Shown: positions 26,001 through 38,000 of the stretch, one piece after another | Position numbering within the stretch: the first letter of the stretch is position 1 | Layout: every line of letters begins with the position of its first letter | DNA from: Acheta domesticus | Taxonomy: Eukaryota > Arthropoda > Insecta > Orthoptera > Gryllidae | Assembly (NCBI GenBank): GCA_031308135.1 | Contig: JAHLJT010003656.1 | Location: 68,652,984 to 68,716,983 of the forward strand | Direction: 5' to 3' | DNA: 64,000 nt | The notes under the pieces: model-generated | What the model saw: only the letters and a program-made list of their open reading frames with translations | What the model was told of the DNA's origin: nothing | Database searches by the model: none | Made by a program: the position numbers and the translations under genes

Positions 26001-29000
26001 GTGAATAGCAAGGGGGACTGTCTGCACACCAAACAGAAGACACGTCAGGGAAGAATTCACGCCAGTTTTCCTGAAGCATATATGTGGGCATGCAGCAAAG
26101 TCATCTCCATGAACATGGAAATGTTGACCATGCAAAAGAATAACAAGCCGTCTTGTGCATTCTAAACAAGCTCTGAATTCATGCACATTCTCTCTTATTA
26201 CACAAGCAAAATGACACCAGCCAGAAGAAAAAAATTACCAGAGATCAGGATCGCTTTCTTTTGTCATGTATCGATAGTAAAGAGGAATTTTTCCAACTCT
26301 ACTCTTAACTACCAAATATCAGATTCAGCCTTTTGTTTGGTCATCACATCTCATTTTCAAGATTTCCATGAGAAAATAATATGCTTAATTTGTTATACAG
26401 TATCCTCACCTTCCCAGGAGTGCTTTGCTTTGGGTGTCCTACAGGATCAAATTCATTCATGGTACCAAGATCTGAAAGAGCTTCAGATGCACTACTTTTC
26501 TCTGAAGATAGAACCTTAGAACCTGCAAAAAAAAAAAAAAAAAATTTCAATTACTGAGGTAAAGAAAATGTAAGTGTTGCAGATGCAACTTACCCGCTAA
26601 TTAAAAGCTTGTACAAAACCTAAAAAGAGGGCTGGAATTCTGCATCAAATATACAAGTAGATCAGGCAGAACGAAAGAAACAAAACAAACACATAAAATT
26701 TATCATAAAACGTAAAACTGGCTGTAAAGGGGTGCAAGAAACTTTAAACACTGGCCCTCTCTCTCAAATATGATTATATATTCCGCTTTCTCTCAAAAAA
26801 CGAAACAGTTTTGAGAGTGCAGAATCTTCATCCCTGAGCACGGTGTACTGGGAATGCACACCATCGCAACAAAACTTAATGTATTCTTTCATTGAAGAAG
26901 GGAGCACCAACATAAGCAAAATAAGCTGGAGCAATTTGGATTATTTAAAACACAAGAGTGGCACTGGTTAATATTAGCAGAGTACATTGCATCAAATCAC
27001 CTGTGTGCCAAATTTCACTCAGTCCTATGATATTCAAAGAACAACACATGGCATTAAATATTACATTGTAATTTTATGTTCAAGTTGAGAGAACAAACAG
27101 AAAAACATCGGAACTATTTAGGAAACCAAGCATTCCTTGACATACGAGGGGCATTCGATAAGTAACTTGTTTCAATATGAAAAACAATGATCCGAGTTTT
27201 GTAACTTCCCTTATCTTTCGACATAATCCCCTCTTAAGTTCAGCACACTTGACCAAACGTTTCTCCAAGTTCAGGATCCCTTCTCTAAAGTGATTTTTTG
27301 AAGACCCTCAAAATAGTCCTTGACTATCTTGATGGCTTCTTCATTGCTAACAAATTTTTGTCCAGCCAGGAAAATTTTTAATTTTGGGAACAAATAAAAG
27401 TGAGGGGGCCAATCAGGTGAATAGGGCAGATGAAGAAGCAGTTTGAAACGAATTTCAGTCAATTTTTGCTGGGCGACGTGGCTTGAATGTGCCAGGGCGT
27501 TATCGTGATGGAACAACACTTTTTTCTTGCCATTCCAGGATGTTTAACCGTGATAGCTGCCTTGAGTTTGTCCAGAAGTGATGCATAGTATTTTCCAGTG
27601 ATGGTTTTTCCCTTTCCCAGGTAGTCTGTACGAAGAATACCCTTAGCATCCCAAAAGACTGACGCCATCACCTTCCCTGCTGATGAATTGCATTTTGCCT
27701 TCTTCGGAGCCGGTTCTCCTCTTGCAATCCATTGTTTTGACTGCTGCTATTTTCTGGAGTGCAATGGTAAATCCAAGTTTCGTCCATGGTAACAAAACAA
27801 CGCAAAAAATCAGCTGGATTTTGCTTGAATAGCTGCAAACACTCGACAGATGTTCTCATGCGATTTTGTTTCATCTCTGCAGTCAGCAATCGTAGCACCC
27901 ATCTTGCACAAAGCTTATTCATGCTCAATACATGATGCAAAATAAAATGCACTCGAGTCATTTGAGATACCTGTGGCCTCTGCTAACTCACGCACTTTCA
28001 CTAGACTGTCTGCTAAAACAATATTATGGATTTTGTCGATTTTTTCTGGCATCACAGCTGTTTTTGGAGCCCCAGGTCGTGGGGCATCTTTGATGCTTGT
28101 CCTGCCTAGCTTAAATTCATTGACCCAATATCTCACTGCCTCATACGAAGGGCATGAATCACCCAATGTAGGTGCTATCCTTTCATGGATTTCTTTCATG
28201 GATGTTTTAACCTTCCACAAAAAAAGAATTGGATAACACCACGAATTCCAGTTCTATCCATCTTTCACACTGACTCGTAAACGCTTTTGTTCAAGTCGCT
28301 GTCCAACAATGAGCCAGAGTGATAATGACTTGCAACAAAGAAATTTTACCGTATATTGTGGTAGCTTAAGTTAAAATTCACAAAAGTTGCTTTCATCATC
28401 TCTTAGATGTGAACCAAGTTACTTATCGAACGACCTCCGTATAATGCATTACAATGCAATATTAATTTTTAGATTTCAATTCTCAACCACCCTAATTTTT
28501 TTTTACATTGCAAATGAATATGGTGAAAATTTCCCAAATAGGAATGGTGTCAAAAATAGTGAATTGGGCAGGACTGTTCATAACTTATTCACTCTTACCT
28601 GAGCTTAATGATGAATCAACATCAACAGCTGACGATGAACTTGCTTCATCATGACCACTATCACCTTCAATAGTAGAAGATGAATCAGCTTGAAGATCCG
28701 GAATGGTTACAGTAGTATTAATTGATGAATAATTAGGAGCATTTGAAGTAACTGATGACCGAGCTGAACAAGCACCAAACGATGCTTCAGGAACAGCAGA
28801 AGCAGCAATAGTAGTAGTAGAAGTAGTAGTCATAGTAACAGCAGCAGCAGCGGCGGCGGCGGCAGCAGAGGTAGCAGAGGTAGCAGGGGCGGCAGCAGCA
28901 GCAGCAACGGGAGGAACTAAGAAGCATACACGAGTAACATCAATTGCTGGTAATGCATACATTTACTGTTTTTATATTTCAAGTGATTATCAGATAAGAT

Positions 29001-32000
29001 CAAAGCTTTTCAAATTCACTGCCAAGCTCTAAAAGAGGTTAAAGTACCTCAATGAACTCTAAGCTCAATCTCGGAGTTTCATCACCTTAAAATAACAGAT
29101 ATAAAATTATAATTTCTAAAACTCTTGTTTGCAATAGGATGCCCTTTCTTATTAAAGAAACAACAAAACAGAACTGAAAAAGAAAAATAGTAGCATAATG
29201 GAATAAAGAAGAAATAAATTTAAACAAAGTAAGTAGTGTATATTTGGGAGAAGAGATTTGATATGTAACAAAGAGAAATACGTGAATTATTTTGGTCACA
29301 AACCATCATACATTTTTATGAAGGTTTTTATAAACCAATAAAGCATTATTTTACAGCTGTGATAAAAAAAACAAAATCAAAAGATAAACAAGGTAAGCAG
29401 TTAAAAAAAAAAACCTTCCAATTAAAACCCCTCAGAGACCGCAGTATTATAAACAGCAATGAACATTTTTTCATTTTGGTGAAAATTTCATCATTAATTG
29501 AATCAACAATTTAAACCATAGAAAGTCCGAATTATCAATTTTCGCTTTTATTGCTAGATTTTCAGTTTTTACCAAAGAACTATTGTTTGGTGTAGAAATC
29601 AAGGGGTCAACTTTCACTGCAGTTTACAGGAGTACAATTTTCTGGCTTCATGTTGGAACAGTATGCAACATTGGAAGATGTCAAGAAAATAAAGGAATAT
29701 GTGGCATCCAAAGCAAGTTGTTTTATGCCAACGTTCTCATGTGCTCAAAGAGAATTTTGTTTTTGTGGTTAGCAATAAATTTTTAGCATAAACATAAACA
29801 AAATAAGAATACGCCTGCTAACTACAGTAAAACCCCTCTTTTACACTTTTCATGGGACCATAGTAAAAGTGGGGTCAAGAGCGGGAAGTGTAAATAAGGA
29901 GAAATTTTTTTCTTTCACAAGTAAGACTACAATGCATAGAGATGCATACAAACATTAAGCACTACAATAAGCAATATAGCATTAGATACCTAATAAACAA
30001 TATTACAAAGTAAAATGAAATTTGTGCAAGACGTGCCCATCAGAAATCACAGTCGAATTTACACCAAAACAGTGAATTTGTCGCACTGACACTTCCACGA
30101 GTCCTTGTCATCGACTGACAGGAAGCCAATGAAGAAGCATGTACTCATTGTTGGATAAAGAGAGAGCAACAGTATTACTACTGTTAGAGAAAAAGGCTCT
30201 GTTCCCATCTGCCCCAACTCTACAAAGTTTGATTTCAGAAGTTTGTTGTGATTTCTGACTAGTATATTTTATATTTTTTTTTATTTCAGAAATTCTACAA
30301 GGTGGATTAACAAAACTAATTTACAGTCAAAAACATATGGAGAATCCCATTGCTTTAAGCTATTAACCTTCCAGCAGGTACGCTGTCGTAAATTTTACGA
30401 CAATAGCAGATTTTTTTGTTTTGCTGTCAACTCATTGTTGTAGAAGACTTCTGCATCCTTGGTATTCTCCTTGGTACGCTCTATTCAGGATAAGTGCATA
30501 GTGACGTAAACTTTATGCTGTGCACTGGCTGTTGTGCTAAAATATTGTATAATAATTTGGCCTAATCAAAATTTTCTGTAAAATATCCAGATAAACAATT
30601 AATGTGAATGAAAATCTGAATATTCTTCAAGAGCTGTCTGATCAGATGAAGAACACAAATTGGATAGTGACAGTGACAGTAAACTAATGTTGAAAATATA
30701 GATGAGCATCAGAACGATACAGGATCAGAACAAGATCGTTTTGATACTAAATACAAACGTTTATCAACAAATATGCTTTTTGGTAGTAAATATCATTCTT
30801 AGATATTATAATGCAACATAAAATTCCATTGTTCTACAATATCTTTTATTTTTTCAAGAGTCATTGAATGTCGTAAAATTTACGACACAAACCTGCTGGT
30901 GTGAACATTTTACACACACTTGCTGGAAGGTTAAAGGATGAGAAACTAAGTTTACTTTTGAATGAGAAAGTGTGAAATTGTGATGGGGGATGATAGAAAA
31001 TATAAACAACATTTTATATTTCGTATTGTAATGATTGCTTTGTTACAACAATGAAGATATTGTTGAGCACGGTCAAATGTTTTGAAAGACACGCGAAAGT
31101 CACCGGCGCGCAGTAATGTAATGGATGGGGGCAAGATAGCGCTGGCGCACAGAGTAGTTCAGAGCGGTGTAGGGAGGAGGAGTGGTTAGCGGCAGAGGGG
31201 AGGCAAGGCCAACTCACCCCTACGAACTCCCTCATAAATACGCTGATCGCCAGATCAGAAGCCCCTTATTGGCTTCAGCTGTCGCCGAGTCCAGTCAAAC
31301 GGTGCCCAAAAATGGCAAAGAGCGGAAAGTGTTGTTTTTTTTGTGCAAAAAACATGTTAAAAATCCAAAATTTTTCAGTTTTTTTTAACATAACTCGTAA
31401 ACCATCCACTTTTTGTAAATAAAGGTCCTACATAAAATTAAAGAAAATAAAATTGCCTACATTTTATGTTTTGTGCTTCTTTTTGCTTGACATTTCATTT
31501 TCATCGTCATCTATTACATAGAAATAGAGAAATGGAATTTTATTACTCTCGGCATTGTGTATTGTATTATTTCTGAACATGTGGTAGATGGTGGCCATTG
31601 AACAATTTCTCATATTTGAAGCAGGAAGATGGTGGAAAAGTGAAGTGACAGTGCACGACGCAAAGTGCTTTCCGGACTGTGTGGCACACTGACTGTTATG
31701 CATACCCCATGTTTACATAGGTATCTCAGTTTTCCAGCAATTTACAACAAAGTGAATATATGAAAACAGATGGGAGCCGACAAATGTCATAAATGGCAGA
31801 AAAACGTAAATCACGGTAACGTAAAAGTGGGATTTTACTGTAGTTTCTTGTAGTGTGGATAAAAGTTTGTTTCTTGTAGTTTGCATAATCTAGGAAGGAC
31901 TCTTCCTTTGACATGGAAGAGTGCAATGGTGACTCCCATCTTCAAAAAGGGCGATAAACAACTCCCCAAAAACTACAGACCAATTAGCCAGACTAGTGCA

Positions 32001-35000
32001 GTGGGAAAAGTCATGGAGCGAGTCACTCAACAGGATCCGAGACTACGTAAGAAAGGACATAATACCCAGCCAAGAACATGGATTTATGAATCGTAGATCC
32101 ATTATGACTAACTTGCTAAGCTCACTTGACCACTGGACGAAGTCCTTGGATGCGGGCAACCCTATAGATGTAATTTACCTTGACTATGCCAAAGCTTTTG
32201 ATGAGGTTCCACATGAACGCTTGCTGTGGAAGTTGTCAACATTGGGTATTAGACATAAGCTACTAGTGTGGTTGAGAGAATACTTGATAGGGAGATCCTT
32301 CCGTGTTACAATTGGAGATGTGCTGTCTGCTCCAAAACCAGTTACCAGCGGAGTCCCACAGGGATCAGTGTTGAGCCCTATACTGTTCATCTTATACACC
32401 AGTGATCTTGGCTCGTACACAAGATCGAATTGGAACTGCTTTGCAGATGATACAAAGATCTTCGGAAATCCGCTTACTTCTTACAATGATTAACAGGAGG
32501 ATTTGGTGCAAGTAGAGGCATGGTCTCGGAAATGGTTGCTTCCCCTAAATAGTTCAAAATGTAGTCCTCCATCTTGGAAGGAGAAACCCTAAAAATCCAT
32601 ACTATATCCAGCAGAAGATTATTGAACAAACCAAATCACAGGGGGACCTAGGGACTGGATCATATCACAGAATCTCAAGTGGGAGAAACAAGTTGCTGCT
32701 TCGGAAGGCATTTCTTGACTTAACTGTGCCACTAGTTAGACAGGACCTATACGACCTATGCGAGGCCAATTTTGGAATATGCCAATGTTCTATGGGCACC
32801 ATATTACATAAAGGACATTCAGCATTTGGAGAAATTGCAGCAAAAGATAACTAAACTGCCACAGGGTCTGCAGAACATGGACTACATGCACTACAAGTCT
32901 ATCATCTGGCCTCTAATGAAAATTTCCTCAAAATTTTTGACACCCCTGTAGTCGAAAATTTGGGCTCACGACACTGGTGCGCAGAAGAGAAAGAAGCGAC
33001 CTCATTGAGACCTACAAAATTCTTAAAGGAGAGTATGACATACAAGAATTTGAGGAAATTTTCATTAGAGGCCAGATGATAGACTTTGAGAACATAAAAG
33101 CAGATTGCAGAAAGAGATAGTGCGGACCAACCCTTGTGCACAATTTATTGCCAATAGAATCGTAAATGCCTGGAACGTCTTACGACAAAGTCATGCGTTT
33201 GCGAGAAATGTAATGGCATTCAAGAGGAAACTGGATCAAGCCAACCAAGAAATTGATGTGTTCTGATAAACAGTGTCCTGATGCCCACAAAGTGACCTTA
33301 TAAACTGATAAACTATGCATTATGAAGTGCATGATGTGAAGTACTGTGTAATAGTAGATTTACACATCAGCTTTGCTGCTGCCGTATAATAAATAAATAA
33401 AAAATATGAAAAATATTGTCATTACATACAACGAGAAGGCTATCCTGTCATAAAATAATACATACTGATAATAGCAGAAGCACAGATAAGTTTTTGTTTC
33501 TTCTTAATGACATTTAGTTTCAACAATTGATTAAATATACAGAAGCCCACTTTAATTAAATCCATTTTAAGTGGGTGAAAATTGAACTTACATTGAGCAC
33601 TTTCCACTAACACAACAGAGCGTCGAGTTCCACGGCCTCTCAGACGTACAGTACCATGTAAGTTTTGCAGTAAGGCTCCTAAACTGGGATAACCAAACTG
33701 AGAGGGATGACAAGGTCGTCCGTACTTTTTCAAGTATTTTGATTCAACAGAAGCAAGAGGCAAATTGCCACCTGATTCAACAACCAACTGTTGAATATCT
33801 TTGATGAACTGTTGCAGGTCAGTAGTAATCAAAGTCACGCTCTGTGTTCCATCAATTTCTGCTACCTGGAGATACAAATGAAAATAAAATTAATACAATG
33901 GATTAAATTTACTTGTGAATACTAGTTCACTTTGTTCAAGAACACTTTCAGTGGGGAGAGGAAAAAATGTGGACAAGGTCTTGAAACTATATAGTTTAAC
34001 TCTTGGAACAATTTATGAACACTTTCCTCTGTTTCTTCAACTATTTTAAGGCACTTAATTTCATATTTACCAGCTATTTCTGCATGCTAAGTTTCACTGA
34101 AATATTGCTCATGATTAATTCTCAAGTGTGTAATTCACAGGATAATGCAAGGTACTCATTTGAAGTAATTATGAGTAATTATATTTGACCAATGAAAGAT
34201 CAGGTGCATCTAATTTACAGTAACATACAAGCATGACAAAATTTTATTTTTGATTCTAGTCTAAATATTAGGTTCTGTTATTTTAAACATGCAAACTTAG
34301 ATGAAGGTACATATGGAAGAATAGCATTATTGTGTATTATTATTAAATTTGAATACTGAATACTGAGACTATGAACTTGTATTTTTGAGGTACAACATAT
34401 GAAACAATATTAATAGGTTAAGGCCTTTGAATCCTGGGTTAGTACAGAATCATCTGTACATTCACTATCATTTTTCCTCAAGCCTCAAGATACACATTTT
34501 AAGTTTATTGAATAAATTATTTTTTTGAAATATAACCATAGCAGTTCATTTCCAAAGAAAATACCTTTACTGTATTGGAGGTGTTTCTTGAAACTTTTTT
34601 CTTTCCTGGCCACAACTGGTATACATAAATGTAAACCTCTGTACACTGTGGAAATCATTAAATTTTGAAAGGTAGGGTAGAAGGAAGTCAGTAACTGCTC
34701 TGTGTGAGCTTGGTTATACCAAGGGGAGGGGGAACAGTAAAGATTTTTTCCAACCAGAAGGAACAAGTTTCTGCTAACCAACCTGCTTTACCTTTTAATT
34801 TAGTAGTAAATTATGACAAAAAATTAACGGAAATTTAAGTCGTTTAGATACCTACCTTAAGTGTTTGAGGTAATAATGACAAAAGCTCTTCTACAGTTTC
34901 ACAATTGAAACTTTGTGGGTGTAATGAGTAGCCAAACTGATCACGAAAACCATTTTTTAGGGCAGCAACACTCAATGTGCACTGAGGAGTTCCTTGCAAT

Positions 35001-38000
35001 AGAGAGGCTATTTGATCAGACAAAACTTTCAAATGTTCTTTTTTGGTGAGTTTCACCCAACGTTCTCCATCTATATTAATGATCTGTAAAGTGATAGGAG
35101 TGTTGTTCAATTACACCGAGGATTAAATGGACTCATTAACATAAATTCTGAAATACTGCAATTAAAAAAATACCATCACTGTAGAATGTAGATATACAAT
35201 AAACAACATTTCTGTGCATCAATTTGTTCTCAAACTTAAACTATTAACATGCACAAACAAAGATGAAACCACAGGAATTCAAGACAATTTCACACAGAAT
35301 GAAGGAGAAGAACATTTACTTTGAGACAGTGTTACAGATTAAGCCCCGATTGAAGCCTGCATTGAATTCAATTTCAGCACACACAACCTTTGAATGCAAT
35401 GTAATTTAAAAAGCTCTAACAGTAGAACACACATGAATCGCTTCATTTTAAAAACTTCAGCAGTGTTGGCTGGAAACATATCCACACCTTATTTACAAGT
35501 CCTTTGGACATAGATCCATTATTTCAGACTAAAACGAAACTATGAAACATGGCAAAAACATGCCGAAAGAACAAAAGTTAAAAATTTCATTTCAAGTTCC
35601 AGCTCCAATTAGCCCTTAGTACTAGTAAGTCCTTTCATTAATGTAATTACGTTATGTCCAATTCATTTGAGAAGCCTTAAAATAAATGTAAGATTGCGCA
35701 CAGAACCAATGTCGACGGGAAGAACAATTATGGCAAGTTAAAAGGTTGACATCACGAAAACTGAAATACATTCCAGAAGAAAATGGCCCTTCGGTATGAG
35801 TTCCAAATCTACCTCAAAGCATCTTCAAATGTCAACCTTACATAGGATTAAAACAAAACTAATTATTCCTTTTTTTTTATTGAATTTGAATTTTACTTAT
35901 ATGTTATTAAGTAACCAGTGATTATTTTTAAAAACCAATCTCCTGGACTCCCTTAAAATAATACTGAATTTCTTTCAAAATCTTGGTATGACAGCAAAAC
36001 GAATTCGTTCAATCCAATAAATGTGAAATGAAATAATAAAAATTTATTTGATATATGGTTATCATTCATTTTGATTATTGGTTGTTCGGCAAGAAAGTGC
36101 ACCCCCTTCTGTGCAAGCAATTGAAAATGGCCTTACATTTGTCTCCGCAGTTTTTGCCATTTCAACATTCCATGCACTGAAAGGGCGTTCCACACAATCA
36201 CAAACTAAATATGCTGCCTGAGGGTCAAGACTCTTTGTAAGAAACAGGTTGATTTAGTGCTGGGAACACTCTCCAAAGCATCTGAGAACTTGCAACAGCT
36301 CTGCCGGAATTGAATAAACCAAATTTTGTTGAACTTTCAAAGACCAAGCAAAAAAAGAACCAAGGAATGTTAGACAATACTATTCATGTGATCAATTATC
36401 ATGGGAACAATTTCAATAATGTGTGATGAACCATTGGATGATTATGTGAACAAAACTAATTGTAAATAATAACTAGTGGTGCTACAACAGCACATACTTT
36501 CCCATATTGGAAACAGCTATGTAGGATTGAAATTTTGCCTTACTAAGATCTTAGGTATTATTTGAAATTGTCCAATTCAACCAAGAAGCAAACAACTCAC
36601 TGTTTCCATCACAGTGTTGTCAAAACTATGTGAATTCTACAAATGCATAAAAATATAATACAAACGTTTTGTAAACTTGTATTGGAAAAAGAAATCTGAT
36701 ACTGTACAGCTATATCAAGTCAACAATGATTCACAGAAATTCACAACTGCGGAATAGAATTCCATTGTTGCATTCGCTGGATTGTCGATACTCCCTTAAA
36801 GAGCTAGCAATTTTTATTTCAAATATTTGAAAATAAATAATTTCTTTAAAGATTAATGTATAAATGTATAACAAAAGGTCGAATGTAAAAACGCAAAAAA
36901 TTATACACAAAATTACAAATTCTAATTCATGACGCAACCAGCTATCTGAAGCGCAGTAATTTTGGAACGGGCTATCATGTTTGTCACAAAATTATAGAAA
37001 AACTACTCGTATTTAAAAATAATTAAGCATGACCTTATTTGAACACAGTTCTGATAAATACATTTCGCTGAGAAAACTAACTGCCATCCATCGCTGCCCA
37101 AAGTACATTGTTTTGACTTTTTCTTAATTTTTCGGTTTTTTAATGGTAGAACGGAAATATTAATTTTAGAATATTAAAGAACACAAAAACCTCTTCCTCA
37201 ATGGCAATTTTCTTTTAAAAATTTGTAGCCGATTTAAGAAAATGGGGTTTAAGTGCTACTAAAAATGCGAAATTTAAAGCTCTTTTTCGCAGAAAATGCT
37301 TGAGTATTCAAAAAACTTCATTTGAAGTCATTTGAAGCACACACACTCACAAATATAATAATGTTTAAACATTGCTGGTAATGTGCATATTGAAGATGTG
37401 AGAGATCTTTCAAAAAAATTACTTTTGTGTAATTTCTGAAAAAACAGGAAAGTACCTCAAAATGAACTTAACGTTATATTAAAGAGTGCAATTAGCACTA
37501 TCTATTCCAAAAGTTTGAAGAAAAAAAATTTGAAGCCATTTATGAGAAAATGGTGTTTGAGCGTTTTTGAAAATGTGGAATTTTGAGCTAGTTTTCACAA
37601 AAAATTGTGTTTTCGAAAAACTTTACTTGCCATTACTTAAAGCACATTAACTCATTAATATAAGAATGTCAACAAATGGTCATTAACCCTTTGCGGTCCT
37701 CTGTCCCGTGTGGCGGGACACAGCGTTTTCCTCGTTGCAGACCCTTTAAATCCCCAGGTAGCTGGTTGCACCGGTCCGGCTTGCCGCGGCGTAAGAAACT
37801 GTACTCGGGTTTCAAATTATTTTTCGTATTATTACAAAACAAAACATTTTAATTTATTTGCCTAATTTATAATACATAATTTTGTAACTTAATGTTTGGA
37901 GCGGAGAGCTTCACCTCATTACCAATAATGCCTGTATATTACATTGTATGAACGAAGTCCGAGTTATCATTACTGTCATTTTCTTCACACTCCTCGGAAT

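Noticed and set aside
25962..26186. Longer minus-strand frame [15 protein letters not shown]... overlapping the micro-exon
   Set aside because: It has no acceptor in phase with MARF1 neighbours. The alternative frame between a proper acceptor and donor fits better.
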